This document shows positions 24,301-36,134 of a stretch of DNA of 64,000 bases, one piece after another. The DNA is from Cryptomeria japonica (taxonomy: Eukaryota; Streptophyta; Pinopsida; Cupressales; Cupressaceae): NCBI RefSeq assembly GCF_030272615.1, contig NW_026729203.1:77501-141500 (forward strand), in the 5' to 3' direction. How positions within the stretch are numbered: the first letter of the stretch is position 1; each line of letters opens with the position of its first letter. Both the position numbers and the translations under genes were made by a program. Below the pieces are notes generated by a model. It was not told the origin of the DNA and made no database searches. It saw only the letters and a list, made by a program, of their open reading frames with translations.

Positions 24301-25190
24301 TAGGGTCCGTGTCAGCCATCTATTCTTTGATTCCAGTCAACCTCCGGCATTCCCGTATTCCGGGATGGAGGAAGGGATGCAGTGGATGGAGCAGAGGGTG
24401 CTTCTGTCCAGCCTTCAAACAGAATATGCTTTAGGATGGGCCGGAGCCCCGATAGAGAGCGACCCGAGGGGCGCGATCGATAGGGTTCATCGGAGGCGGC
24501 CTATTCCTTCCAGCCAACTTCCTCCTTATAGCCTTCACATAAGTAATATCATCCTGCTGTCTCTGCCCCGTAACTTTCGGAGGGGTGGGATCCTCCCATG
24601 AGGAGCCCAACCTGGCCTCCCACCCTCTTCTCGATTCTATACGTAACATGCCAACAACGGCATCTACCGACTACCAGCCGAATTGGGCGGGGCCCTCTTT
24701 ATTAATCAGTCCCATAGCCTCCTCCTCCCACCCGGGGTGGGTGGGGGGCAATAGAAGTAGGGCTTGATTTAAGCCCGCCTCTTCTAGTTGCTAGAATCGA
24801 GCAGCAGGGCATTTTCATTAAGGAAGTTCCTTCCCCGGGGCCAAGGATGGAGAATATGTCCTCCTCCTGGAACAGAAAGATTCGTAGCGGGATAAGAAAT
24901 CCGTATGACTGGACTGACCACTATAGATGGATGGGCCACGGGCGGGGGAATCGTGTGACTGACAGTTCCACCAGCAGAAAGGATTCGGTGTATCGGGATG
25001 AGAAAGGGTTTAACAATCGAGACTCATTGAACGAAGTGAAGCTACTTATGCTTACCCTACCCCGTAGGGCGATGGATCAACGACTGCTTAATCGTGATCT
25101 CCTACAATATAGATCAGGATCACAATCAAGAATTGGAGCAACTGCTTACTCTACATTACAATCGATGATATAATCAATGGCTTAATTAAC
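21389..25190. other. Non-coding mosaic without recognised gene
   Basis: Family B words lie at 23488-23505 (shortened) and 24633-24652, and GGCATCTACCGACTACC at 24658. Family A ends occur at about 21492, 22738, 22836, 23050 and 23196. The longest minus-strand frame (23518-23910) starts at a GTG and crosses a family A-like word, so I do not call it a gene. Words such as TAGGATGGAGC and CCTTCCTTxx are frequent around 22.1-24.4 kb. Confidence 0.6.
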
Positions 25191-25199
25191 TACTTAACC

Positions 25200-25890
25200 T
25201 AGACTTGCAACTGTTCCTGCCTCCCGGCGTCTTTGTCTTTGCTCTAAGTGCTTTATCCGGTGCCATTTCAATAGAATCTACTACAAACTGCTTCAACTAC
25301 TACTGCTGGCCCTATTGATTCCCACCCACTGCCATGGCATCAGCCTGCTAGAGTAAGATTTGGATCAAGGTAAAATACTAGCTTTGGATCTATAGTTGCT
25401 AGAGATCCTGGCCAAGGTGATGGCTTTGTTTTCGATGTCAATGGTCCTAGGTATCAAACTACTTCAAGCTAAGTAACTGGGTCCCCGTAGGGGTTCAAGG
25501 TAAGCTATATAAACTACTTATTCGACTCTAGCTCTTGGCTTTGGATCTCGATCCCTATCACAATTATCAGTAGGCCCAGTTGGTCTTGCTCTATCAATTC
25601 TGTATATGGATCACCAACCTGATCTCGTTCACAAAGGTAAGAACCTAGATCTTTGGCTCACTAACGAAGGTCATCAACTCCCCTACTATTCTAAAGGCAA
25701 AGGTCAGAATCTGTCTCTACTTCTTTGGCTTCTACTTCTCTTGCTCTCTCAGCTACTGGTGATACTACCAAAGCTAGTGATATTGGTTTTTTAGATAGGA
25801 AGGGACACCGTTGGTTTTGATGCTACCTACTATGCTATGCCTCTGTACCAACCTTTGTCTCTACTGCATCAACAACCCCCCTACTATTCT
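25200..25890 (-). pseudogene. Protein-like low-complexity relic, block 8
   Basis: On the minus strand 25700-25780 gives PVAERAREVEAKEVET, the Ala/Glu/Lys part of the family. GATCC/CCAGTT words and short RAKTKT-like text occur further down (about 25250). A family A element (CCCCTACTATTCTAAAGG, about 25680) is embedded next to it. Confidence 0.45.
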
Positions 25891-26399
25891 ATGGCATTTG
25901 TTTAATCTATTGCTCCACAAAATTATGAACCCCGCAGTCTATTCACGTACCTGCCCACCTATGCCTAATACAACCTCGATAACCACACGTAATACTCTAA
26001 GGACTTTCGCTAATATGCCTAGTCCGGATCACTTTACCACCCACCCTGTGCCATGACTACAAGTTTACGCCCCTTAGAATAGTAGGGCGTATATCAATGA
26101 CGTATGTACCATCTCTAACGATACTATGGTTCGCTGTGGAGCCCCAGGGAGCCCGGGATGGGTCCGGTGACTGTTTTTTAGGCGACTCCTTTTCTTGTCT
26201 TATCTAAACATGAGTCTGTCTGATCCCATCATGATCCTGTTATAGCGGCTTCATAGACGTCATTTCGATGATTTGGTGATACGAAGGATGGCCAAACGAT
26301 GAGCTGTGGGACCTTAGCAACATGATGAGGGGCATATCCATTTCCATTCTTTGGAGATCATCCTGTGCCAGCCACTTATCCTACAGATCCATAGCTAGC

Positions 26400-26720
26400 A
26401 AAGACTTCGGAATTGAGCAGCAGAGATATAGGCGGGGGTAGAGACAACGGCATAGGTGGGAGCAGCATAGGCAGAGGCATCACCACAAGCGGTTGCATTT
26501 TCTAGAGTTTCCCCGGTTCCAGGGGGTGGGTGGGAGGATATAGATTGGCAAGCGCGGGTGACTCTGATCCATATCCTATAGCAGAAACCATTTAAGATCC
26601 ATAGCTCGTAGATGCAGTTCCATCCACAGAGGCAAACTACAAGACATTCGAGACAACAGATCGAGACAAAGCCCCAGTTGATCCAGCCAATGAACCAGAA
26701 GGCTATACTATAGTTGGGCA
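26400..26720 (+). pseudogene. Protein-like low-complexity relic, block 9
   Basis: Triplets give AAEI, TAG, AGVETTA, TAG, VGAA, TAG, AEASPQAVAFSRVSPVPGG, and later DSDPYPI near 26570. Several stops are TAG inside GCA-TAG-GCA contexts where GAG would fit, as if made by single G-to-T changes. Confidence 0.5.
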
Positions 26721-27130
26721 AGCGTTCATACCAATTCGATATACATCATTCGTTACCCAGCCGCTATGCCCATCTGTCATCGGCCTTTCAGCCCCGATCA
26801 ATGTGAGAAGAACTAGTCCAATCCAAGAAGAGCGCATCCCCGACCATCGATCACAACCCAACGTTCACCGGGCTGAACACCATGGGAACGAAAACACGGG
26901 CTACGTCCCGGACCTTCATTAGACCAAAAGCACAATGTCTACGCTACCTCTATTTATGATTCTATTCAAATTGGTACCAATATTTCCCCCACCCCACCCT
27001 GCTGCCTCTCCTGCTATTATATGATGAGCGTGATAGGGATTCAGAGACTTACCTGGGGTGGGCAACTATAATAGCTCCTTATTCGGTTATTCTCCTACAA
27101 TTCTATGGGGCGATTCTAGAACTATTTTAG
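26721..27130. other. Unassigned segment
   Basis: No gene or repeat family is evident except a few CCCCACC tracts and a CCTACAATTCTATGGGG family A variant near 27091. Confidence 0.5.
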
Positions 27131-27210
27131 GTTATTAGTTCAGTTCAGGCCAACGGCCCCATCTTAGTTCGGGCCCCTCCCCCAACTCTATCTCCATCTC
27201 TATCTAGCCG

Positions 27211-27253
27211 CCCATAGTTCAGATAGGGGCCAACGCCTATCTGAACTATGGGG
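27211..27253. repeat. 17-bp-stem hairpin
   Basis: CCCATAGTTCAGATAGG (27211-27227) pairs with CCTATCTGAACTATGGG (27236-27252) around an eight-base loop. The same TTCAGATAGGGG word is reused in the neighbouring palindrome at 27332. Confidence 0.92.
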
Positions 27254-27331
27254 ATGCTCAACGGCCCCATCTGAACTGAACTGGGCCCCGCCCCCAACTC
27301 TATCTCTATCTAGCCGCCCCCATATCATATA

Positions 27332-27357
27332 GTTCAGATAGGGGCCCCTATCTGAAC
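27332..27357. repeat. 26-bp perfect palindrome
   Basis: The half-site GTTCAGATAGGGG is followed immediately by its own reverse complement. It is a perfect palindrome with a GGGGCCCC centre. It shares its arm with the hairpin 120 bases upstream. Confidence 0.95.
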
Positions 27358-27801
27358 GTTCGGGGATGCTCCCCTAGTTCAGATATAGATACGGCCTACT
27401 ATATATATAGATAGCCGGACAACTATCTATAGTCTAGTCCAGTCGGGGGAGGCGGGGTCATTTATGCGCTCGACCCCAACCCCCTATCCATATATGGGGC
27501 ATTTGAATAGAATGCTCCCCTATCCCTATCCCTATCCCCTATCCCTAGAGATGGATATGATATGGAGATATGGCGACCCCCTATCTATGGGGCACTCGCG
27601 CCGACCATCTAATCTATAGTTCTCTCGGGTCCCCTATCTATATACTAATAGGCAGGGGCAGGGGGAGGAGGCCGAGGACCCCTCTATATCTATATGGCAA
27701 CGGCCCTATACTCTATATAGAACTGGGGGGCCACTCATGTTATGTAGATAATGAATGTAGCCTGGACTGCATTCCAATATGGTATGGAATGGAATGGACC
27801 G

Positions 27802-27880
27802 GTTGGGTCACTCCACCAGTCACCCCTACGGCCGGCCCAGCCGACTGGTTGGGTCACTCCACTAGTCACCCCTACGGCGG
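27802..27880. repeat. Direct repeat with GGTTGGGTCACTCCAC
   Basis: GGTTGGGTCACTCCAC(C/T)AGTCACCCCTACGGC occurs twice with a 45-base offset, so the period is a multiple of three. It lies inside an open frame at 27570-27989 for which I have no family match. Confidence 0.8.
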
Positions 27881-27989
27881 AATGGTTTTTTTTCATGCCG
27901 GTTCCTTTTTTGGCAATGCTGGACAAAACGAATGGACCGGTATTGCCCTTAGAATAGTAGGGGTATGGTACGGCGGCATCAATCGCTAG

Positions 27990-30790
27990 GGGCCGGCTCA
28001 TCGCAAGTATGTATGCCCATATATCTATTCCCGATGAACGGCCGCCTCTATCTATCTATGGAGGGCCTTTGATGGAATGGACTGCATCACTGGCTCGGCC
28101 GACTTCAGCACTTGGAAGTCTGGAATGGTATGGCCCTAGTCCTGTAAGGTTGAGCACATAGAGTCCCCTTCAAATAGTAGGGGCCCCCCCACCCCATAGT
28201 AGATTTAGATGGAGTAGAGATAGGGGCCCCCACCCCCACTATATAGATCTCGGCCCTGAAGCACCCGTAGAGCGCACGCATATAGTCCTAGTCCTAGTCC
28301 TGGGCGCAGATTAGAGCAAGAGCACAGATCCCCCCTAGATATCCGGAAATCGCTTCAATCGATCATGCATGCATCCGGTGCACTTCAATCGATCATGCAT
28401 CCGGTGCGCTCCAATCAATCATGCATCCATGGACTCGACTTTCATTAATGTAGGCAAGTCGAGCGAGCTTTAGTTGCATAAATGGTTACGCCCTATGGAT
28501 TGAAAGGGCATTCCTCACATTCATGCAAGGTTGGTTACGTCTCGGTCGCTTCTATCTCTATCCGAAGAATCATTACGAATGCAAAGCTTTGTAGGAGGCC
28601 CCGGAAAGCGGCATTCACGGATTTCTCAATCGGGAGGCTATGGGTAGACATCTGGGGTAAGAATCATACCTAAGTGAATCGGCCAGCCATAGCCTCCTCC
28701 CACCCACCCCTAGGGGCCCCCCTTACCCCCCCAAGCTATAGTTGTAGGGCGAGTTGAGTGATGCCCCTCTATTCTATTGTTGGAAGAATCTTTCTTAGGA
28801 ATGTTGGAAAGGTCTTTCCGCTGAACACAATGAAATGAGTGCGATGGATATGGATGTATAGGGACCAGGAATCAGTCGCTGGGCAGCAGGGTGGGATAAC
28901 AAAATGCAGAGGGCGATTTGTGATTGAATTGCCCTACTATTCTAAGGGCCGCGTCATCACATCAATCGAATAGATCTATTGTATACGTAACATGAATCAC
29001 TCACTCCGAATATGGATATAGGGCAAGCAGAAATCGATCACTACGAGATAGAGATAGGGGGGCCTCGACCTCCTCCCCCTCGGCCTCCAGTAAAGACTGT
29101 ATATGGTTTAGTCGGTCCCCTATCTATATATGGGCCCTATATTGGACTCGAGCCTATACAAATAGTAGGGCGGGTTGGGGACTGAATATAGCAAATCAAA
29201 TAGAGCCGAGCCTACCATGGAGCTTCTGGATCTATCTATCCATCTGATCTGAATGGCATTGATGCGCATGTGTTAAGATTAAGAGTAGCTCGTATCGTAT
29301 AGAATACTGGCTAGAGGGCCTCTGAGGATTATCCGGCCGGCCTGCCCTTAGAATAGTAGGGGCCTCCCACCCTGCTTCCCCAACTAGGCTAGATGCTCTG
29401 CTTGGGAAGCCGAGGGATATATAGTTGGTCCTAAACCGAGAAACCCGGGGGTTGCCAAAGTCGGAGAAATCCTTCATTATGGTTGATGGTTGAGTCGCCC
29501 AGACCTCTATAGATGGGGTTGGGGACTGACTGCCTAGCCTATTTAGATGGGGGCAGGGGTTACGGAGGGGCGGATAGCATCTATAGTTCTCTCGGGAGAT
29601 GAGGTAGGCTTCAATACGACGACAGACTGAGGCCCAACCCCGGATTCCCAACCTATTGGGCTACTTACTCACTTACCTACCTACTCACGTCACTTGCTGG
29701 AATCAAGCCCTATTCTATTAGGTAAGGGCTCCGGATCATATTCACCCTATCTAGAATATGGGGGCTCCGGAAAGCCCTATATAGAAATATGGGCCCTACC
29801 GGTGGAAGGCGATTAGCAGTCTGTAGCAATTCCTCAAAGGCCCTTGCTTAGTAGATGTTCGATTGGTCGAGGCATTTCACCTGGCAAGTTTAGCAAGTTG
29901 AGTCACAAGGAGTGTGGCGAAGTGGCTACGGAGCGTATCCCGGAGGGACTGTAGGTCCGAGACGATCTCCCGCCGAAATAATTTGTATTGATTGGACAGA
30001 ACAGGACAGGAGAATTGGATGGATGGATGGACGGAAGGATGGGGGAGAATGAAGACAGGTCGGGTCGGACTCCTAAAAAGAGGATTCCGGGGTAACCCCG
30101 GTCAAGATTATTGAAGGCTGGAAGGACAAACCCCGGGGGGTGTTACACTAATAACGGATGGATAGAATAACTTGTGACCGATCCCCTTAATTAATAAGCC
30201 TGCTAGAATAAGTCACAAAGGGAACAAGAGTCTTTAAGGCTGGAAGGACAGTTCGCCTCCGGGTCGGGCGGGGGATCCCTCCCCGGAGGGGCCCCGGGGG
30301 GTGATAAACTATTCATTTACTTATAGGCAGATTAGGACCCGGTAACGAATAGGAATCAACCTCTGTATCTGGTTGCAAAGATGTTGAGCAGTAATAAGGA
30401 AATAGAGATCTAGGTCAGCTTGCAGATCACTCAAATCCAATGTTGTACGTACGGAACGATGCTACATAGGAAGATCAAAGATACCGACGAAAAAATGAGC
30501 AGGGAAATGATGATAAGGATCATAGGTAGGTGTCGACAACTCCAAAGGCAATGGAACGGAGTAGAGGGTATGGTATCGGGATCAAACCTGTTCTTTTCAT
30601 CAATCTTTGGTCGATCAATTTGGATTATAGGATCATAGGGGATTCGACCCCCAACCTCTTCTACGCCCTACTATTATAAAGGGGGGGGGCAACCTGCTAA
30701 TCTACATTTTTGCATTCTATACGACAACATGTCTCCCAAAGTTCTAAGCTTGCTAGAGTAAGCGAAAACTCCTTTCTTTATTTCGCCCCA
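27990..30790. other. Non-coding mosaic without recognised gene
   Basis: Holds decayed family B text near 28979 (GTATACGTAACATG), family A ends near 28170, 28930 and 29346, and family C near 30190 and 30748. Many ATCTATATAG words occur. The 139-codon minus-strand frame at 29232-29651 is crossed by a family A element and is not supported as a gene. Confidence 0.6.
28351..28430. repeat. 28-30-bp tandem repeat, three units
   Basis: Units at 28351-28380, 28381-28408 and 28409-28430 share C(T/C)CAATC(G/A)ATCATGCATCC. The first has an extra GCAT slippage step. Confidence 0.88.
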
Positions 30791-30799
30791 TAGAATTGT

Positions 30800-31420
30800 A
30801 GGGGTTGCTTATTCATATCCATATCCAGTAGTGTATCCAGTACCAGATCCTGTGGAAGTACCAGTAGCACCACCAATAGTATCAGCAGCATCTGTGGCTA
30901 AGATAGGAGTCTACCTAGTCTAAGATCCAGTAGTTCCAGCTTATCTACCAATGGCAAAGGCATCTATCGGTAACACCGAGGAGGACAGAGTTCATCGGGG
31001 GCATAGGCATAAGCAAAGCCATAAGTATAGGTACCTAGTAGAGCAGTTTACCCAGCATCCCCCACTGGCGGGTTATTCCGTATATGAAGCGGTTGAAGCA
31101 CCAGTATAAGCACTAGCACCACTATCTGTTGATCCAGTCGATGACCGATACCTAGCTACGTATGATCCAGTTACAGATCCACCAGTAGTAGCTTATCCAG
31201 TTCCATATGCTCTAGCAGCGTCAGTAGCGGAGATAGCAGCAGCGGATTAAGTAGCAGATCCGACCATTGATCCAGCAGTCGATCTAGCTTTTGATATTGG
31301 CAATGCTATTGACGATGTTATTTAAGCACCACTACCACCACCAATAGCAGTTGTTGAACCAGTAGCTCTAGATCGAGAGCCGGATGCACCAGTAGTAAAG
31401 GCATAGCCAGTTGGTTTACC
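30800..31420 (+). pseudogene. Protein-like low-complexity relic, block 10 (longest)
   Basis: Plus-strand triplets run for about 200 codons with only a few TAA stops. The text includes SYPYPVVYPVPDPVEVPVAP (30814-30873). Later come YDPVTDPPVVAYPVPYALAA and VAEIAAAD, then PTIDPAVDLAFDI (31160-31300). The amino-acid set is nearly confined to V, P, A, D, Y, E, T and S. Coding-like periodicity is stronger here than anywhere else outside atp1. The parent is unknown. Confidence 0.55.
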
Positions 31421-31429
31421 ATCACCACC

Positions 31430-32160
31430 CTTCCTCCAATTAATAAGCTTGCTAGAGTAACCGCCATAGAATAGTAGGGGCCCACCCCAGTCAAGCGAAT
31501 CTGTGAATTAATGCGTGCCCCCCCCACCCCCCATTATAGTTATTCTATGGTTCTATGGATGCGGAATTAAGAAACCTGCTATACTAAGGGCACTCGATAG
31601 TTGCTAGAATCGCCCGTCTCCTCCCACCCACCCACCCCAACCTCCGTAGGGGGAGTAAGCCTATGAATGCACACTGCCATTAATCAGTCCCATAGCCTCC
31701 TCCCACCCACCCCGGGGCTTTAAACTCCCCTACTATAGTTCTATGGGCTTGAAACTCTTTATCAACCTATAGTTCCCCCCCCCACCCATGTGACGTATAG
31801 AATCGAGAACTCTAGCCCCCGGGGGGCATCAGTTCATTAATGACGCCATAGAGTAGGGGGCGGGCAGCTTGCTAGAGTAACTCAAATAGTTCTAGAATCG
31901 AGCGCCCCCCCCCCACCCCCCCCTCTATATTAATTCAGGGTCCCTAAACTAATCTTCCTCAATGGGGGGGCGGGCGGCTGGTGGAAGCAACCCCGTGTGT
32001 GGGGATGGGTGGGGGGTTGACGGGCCTCCCACCCACCCCTCCATATGCGCTGGGTTGATAAAACAGGTCCAATGTGAAAGGAGACTCCTTTCCAGTTTAG
32101 GTTCTCTAAGGTCATGAGTGAGGCATGCTCCATCCCTTCTATGTCAAGCCCGTTGATCGA
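31430..32160. other. Mosaic segment, last micro-elements before the island
   Basis: Family C (31440, 31869), family A (31464) and family D tracts (31623-31638, 31690, 32028) are all present up to about 32.05 kb. None is seen after that until 44.28 kb. Confidence 0.7.
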
Positions 32161-32169
32161 GTTACAAAG

Positions 32170-32360
32170 GCAAATCCACTCATTGGAGATTAAAGTCCAG
32201 CAGTAGACCCAGCAGCAGGGACAGATCAAAAAGCAGTGGCCCGGTATGGGTACGGAGCTGAACGGGACACAAAGCACGGAACGTCGACTTTGGGAGGGTT
32301 GGAAGCACATGAGATATACCGGTTTATAGGCGCCTAGGTAAACTTGACCTGGAACCGGAT
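32170..32360 (+). pseudogene. Protein-like low-complexity relic, block 11
   Basis: Contains VDPAAGTDQKAVARYG-like triplets near 32203-32250. It is short and broken by shifts, and is assigned by the DP and AxK motifs. Confidence 0.3.
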
Positions 32361-32479
32361 CTGTCGCATAGGGTCTGCTCGAACGGGATCAACGGGGTGC
32401 TGTATCTTTATTAATGAATGGAACTAGAAATTCCCCTGCCACCTTTTCAACTACTTTATTCCTTAGCCGCGGGTGACAT

Positions 32480-32860
32480 GGCTTCTCGGTCAACGAAGTC
32501 TGGAATTGGTCATAATGTTAGTGCTACTTATTAGGGTTCAATGGATGAAAAAGTCACTGATGTTATTTCAATTGGTGCTACCACCCTTGCTTCTGCTGCT
32601 ATTGCTGGTGGTTCTCGAAAGGAAATTGCCTTTGCCTCTACGGCCTATGCCCACGCTAGTGCTTAAGCCGCGGGGTCATTTACTGGTGACAGGTAAAATG
32701 ATTCATTAGGGGTTTCTACTTTGAGTTATGAATCAGACACAGATAGATCTGCGTATGGAGGTTATTCAACTGCACCCACCTCTGTTGCTTCTGCTCCTGC
32801 CTCCCCCGATGCTCTCTCTGTCACTGGTGGTGCCTACGACGCTATAGTGGGCTATGTTTT
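32480..32860 (-). pseudogene. Protein-like low-complexity relic, block 12
   Basis: Minus-strand triplets give ALAWA, TAG, AVEAKAISFREPPAIAAEA, then RVVAPIEITSVT (32665-32550). EPPA followed by AEA matches the other members. Confidence 0.48.
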
Positions 32861-33189
32861 CTCTGGTGACTTGAGAAGTTCGTAGGGTTGGGCTCGGTGC
32901 CTCTGCTCCTAGACAAGTCTATCCCTTCTCTTTCAACCTGCCTTCCCTTGCTACCTGCATGCATGGGCTTGCGCATAGATCGTAATGAGCTAATGTGCTG
33001 ATGTCTTGGTCCATACGGTAGAAATCTTCCATATCCAATTTCCGCCAATCCTTTTTCATTAAAAGAAGTAATGTTCCGGTCCTCGCTTAACTTCCTTCAT
33101 AGAGCGGTTAACCCTCTAAGCTGATAGAATCAGTTGCTTGCGCCCATTTCAGAGTCTGTTATTGAGCTACCCCCTGACCAAAGTTCCAT

Positions 33190-33480
33190 GTCTAGTTGAT
33201 CCGGTTTCTCCATTTTATCCAATCAATCCAGAACCAGCAGTTGACCGAGGAAAAGAAGGAGCAGTCTAACCAGCAAAGGTTTAAGCCGCATTTGAGTAAG
33301 CATACCATATTCCACCTCGCCCCCGATCCCTTCTATAAAAACTAGTAGCATCCGCATCAGCAGATAAAGAAGCAAAGAAGACAACGGAGCCCGTTCGATA
33401 GGCAGTACTGTAGCGCGATGAAGTTGACCTATAATATTCTCCGGTTGCATAGTCAGTTGACTCCGTACCGTGGAGGTTGA
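33190..33480 (+). pseudogene. Protein-like low-complexity relic, block 13
   Basis: Several GTTGACC, AAAGAAGGAGCAG and CCAGCAAAGG words give short PAVDRGKEGAV-like text separated by stops. Membership rests on composition and on the DP/AK pattern. Confidence 0.3.
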
Positions 33481-33979
33481 CCCGCTGGTTTGACCGGCAT
33501 CAAAGGAAGCAGCACCCATCTGTTTACCTGTCATTGCGTCCGACCCCAATTCACTCTCGCTCCACTCTCGCTGTAATAATCTGTTGCTATTCAAAGTCTA
33601 CCAAGCTGCTTGTCCAAAGTGCATCCCGTCCACAAAACAAACATGAGAAGTACAATGTGAGGCTGCCCTGGGAAAATGCAAGCGACTCCCTAGACATACC
33701 TAATGAGAGGTACACCCGTCCGGGTATTCACGCTGCGTTCTCTTCATGCTGCTGATTAAGAGGTGTTAGTCATTCGACTTGGTCTACTAGGAGGCGGACT
33801 TGACACCACATAAACAAATATGGCAGGCTTTACAGGACTTGACAGGGAAAGGGTAGGCTTTGCGAGTGCTGGAAAATTGAATTGCTAGTGGGGACGTCCC
33901 TGCTGTATCGTTAGGTCGAAGCAAGGAACAAAGAATACATACTGGGTATGAGGCACTAGAAGCAGAGGAGACAGAATAC

Positions 33980-34230
33980 TTTGTTTACTCATAAGTAGTA
34001 TAAGATCCAGCACCCCCACCTCGTCTAATTCCAATGCCGGTTCGTGCCCTATAATTCATTGAGGTTGATCCAGGCACAGTTATTGATCCACCAACCAAGA
34101 AATGATCCGGTCGTAGATGAAGTAAAGGCGTAGCTCCTAGCCCCGGTTCTATTGATTCACCGCCCGCAGGATGTCAAGAGGCAGCTAGAGCATCAATTGC
34201 AGTTCAAAAAGTTTCAGTAACGGAATGAGT
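33980..34230 (+). pseudogene. Protein-like low-complexity relic, block 14
   Basis: GATCCAGCACCC, GTTGATCCAGGC and TTATTGATCCACC words give DPAPP, VDPGTVIDPPTK-type text. It is interrupted, and its neighbour 34400-34510 carries the same family on the other strand. Confidence 0.35.
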
Positions 34231-34399
34231 ATGAGTTCCTCCTTGTGTTCCTACATTGTCTGATGGACCTAGAACTCATGTGGAGGCATCAGCGAGTGTT
34301 CCAATGAGCTTTGTTTCATCATCTGCTAGTGCTCCAAATCCTAGTGTTCAAAATACTAGTGTTCCAAAAAGCATGGTTTCAGCATGTTCTCGTGTTCCT

Positions 34400-34510
34400 A
34401 CATCCCTTACTATTCTCACTTCTGATGTTTCGATATCTGGATTTGGATCGTTATCTGGATCAATTGGATATGAAGCGGGATAAGCTACTGGGTCAACTGT
34501 CTTAACTACT
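34400..34510 (-). pseudogene. Protein-like low-complexity relic, block 15
   Basis: Minus-strand triplets give VDPVAYPASYPIDPDNDPNP, a clear match to block 1 and block 10. It lies about 100 bases upstream of the copia fragment and marks the left side of the nuclear-type island. Confidence 0.5.
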
Positions 34511-34599
34511 TAATCATACATAGGGGAATATAGATAGACCGCCCATGAGCACAAGACATGCACCTGACTACCATAACACACGGGAAAACTGTTCCAAAC

Positions 34600-35760
34600 T
34601 ACAGATTCTATTTCTTGCAAAACAAGCTTTCATCCATGCTGCATGAGCAAGATAGATAATGTGGTGAGCTACATGGCTAAGATCACAGAGTTGAGAAATC
34701 ATTTGAGTGCTATTGGGACGAAGGTGGAAGACAAGGAGTTGGTGTCCATTGCCTTGAATGGACTTTTACCATCTTGGAGGCCTTTTGTTCAGGGTGTCTA
34801 TGCTCGTGAGACATTGCCAGCTTTAACAAAGCTCTGGGATGACCTTATGCAGGAAGAGATCAGGTTGCAGTCCTGTTCAGCGCAGCAAGAGGAAGTAGAA
34901 GAGATTGCTCTCGTCGGGAGGACGAAGATAGTAAGAAAAGCTACAAGAAGAAGGAAGGCTCAAGGACCAAAGAAGAAAGACTTTAGTAAGGTGATGTGTT
35001 TCCGATGTCACGAGATGGGGCATTATGCCAGCCAGTGCCCGAAGAAGAAGGGGAAGGCCAGACAGGTTGCAGCTGGTACCGTTGCAAGTGTAGATGAGGA
35101 TTCATATCCGTTTGAGATCGCCTTCTCCATGGTCTCTTGTTTCTCTTCTAACACTATGTCTAGTGTTAGATGGTATGTTGACAGTGGGGCATCGAGAGAT
35201 ATGACTTATGACATAACATTATTCAAGAGGCTTCAAGAGCAAGAGGGAGGTATGAGTGTGGAGTTGGGCGATTATGCTACTTATCTTGTGAGAGGAGTAG
35301 GCTCCATTTCCTTTCAGATGCGGATGAAAATGAGTTGAGTGATTTTTTTTTATTCCTTTAACACAACACTAGTTCTTATTTTAGTTTCTTGTATGGCAGA
35401 TCATCAGTGGAGAGTTGCATTTGAAGGACACGAGCATTGCACTATCAGTGATTGTAGTCTGAGGACTTTGGCTAGAGGTGTGCGATAGGGTGGCCTTTAC
35501 AGGTTGCTTGTTGATCCTGTGGCACTTGTGCATTGCAGTGAGAAGCTGGAAGGGCCAGCTTATAGTTTTTAGGAGGCATATGAGCATGTATGGTGGGATG
35601 CCATGGAGACAGGTCCAAAACCTATTGTGGAATCAGGGATTTATTCCGACAGTTGATGGGAGTGTTTTATAGTACAGATACGGGGTTGTTGGATTCTATC
35701 AGAAAGAGATATGGAGTTTACCTAGTTGAGGTTGATGCGTCAGTTGTTGTAGGTTTTTAA
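34600..35760 (+). mobile_element. Ty1/copia LTR-retrotransposon fragment (gag, protease start, decayed pol)
   Basis: An open frame at 34643-35338 (231 codons) has a copia-type gag domain (residues 5-80, with ELRNHLSAIGTKVED and LWDDLMQEEIRLQS). A CX2CX4HX4C zinc knuckle follows at C119, C122, H127 and C132, then the aspartic-protease motif DSGAS at 180-184. The frame stops at 35336-35338. Decayed sequence after it still reads like the pre-integrase segment (RTLARGVR, GLYRLLVDPVALVH around 35460-35530), then jumps to text with stops and shifts. No LTRs, integrase or reverse transcriptase were seen, so this is a truncated, dead copy. Elements of this class are nuclear, and fragments are common in plant mitochondrial DNA through nuclear-to-mitochondrial transfer. 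Confidence 0.92.
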
Positions 35761-36134
35761 GTACATAGGAAAGATAGCCATGATTACAGGTTGTTTACAG
35801 TTTTGGCCCATTTTTATTACTTTAGGGATGATGGAGTTTGGCAGGTTGCTAATGATCCAGAGTTATGTTCCTTCAAATTCACAAGTGGCCAACATTCTCT
35901 GTAGGTTCGAGATGTTGTGATAGCATCAGCGAGAAGGAAAGTGGCATCAGCGAGAAACCCAGCCTCACTGATTACTCGTTCTCCCCAGCCTCGCTAAGGA
36001 GTGCGTGCTTCAGTTTAATGGAGAGATTCTCTTTCTTACTGAGGAGCACTATCAGTCGTAAAAGACTATGACATGCATTTTAGTAGAGTCTCATCCCGCC
36101 CAAAACCCTTTAAGGAGAAAAAGTCTCCTATCAA
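35761..36134. other. Unassigned spacer between copia and LINE fragments
   Basis: Short frames only. GGCATCAGCGAGAA-like words occur twice near 35925-35960. No micro-elements are present. Confidence 0.5.

Noticed and set aside
27570-27989. 139-codon plus-strand frame with a 45-bp in-frame repeat
   Set aside because: No known motif; runs through repeat words and a family A end; overlapping frames exist on both strands.
29232-29651. 139-codon minus-strand frame
   Set aside because: Interrupted in logic by a family A element and CCCACC tract; composition typical of GC-balanced non-coding DNA.
30436-30452. GTACGTACGG, which resembles part of group II intron domain V
   Set aside because: The GAGCCGT start and the paired stem of domain V are absent.
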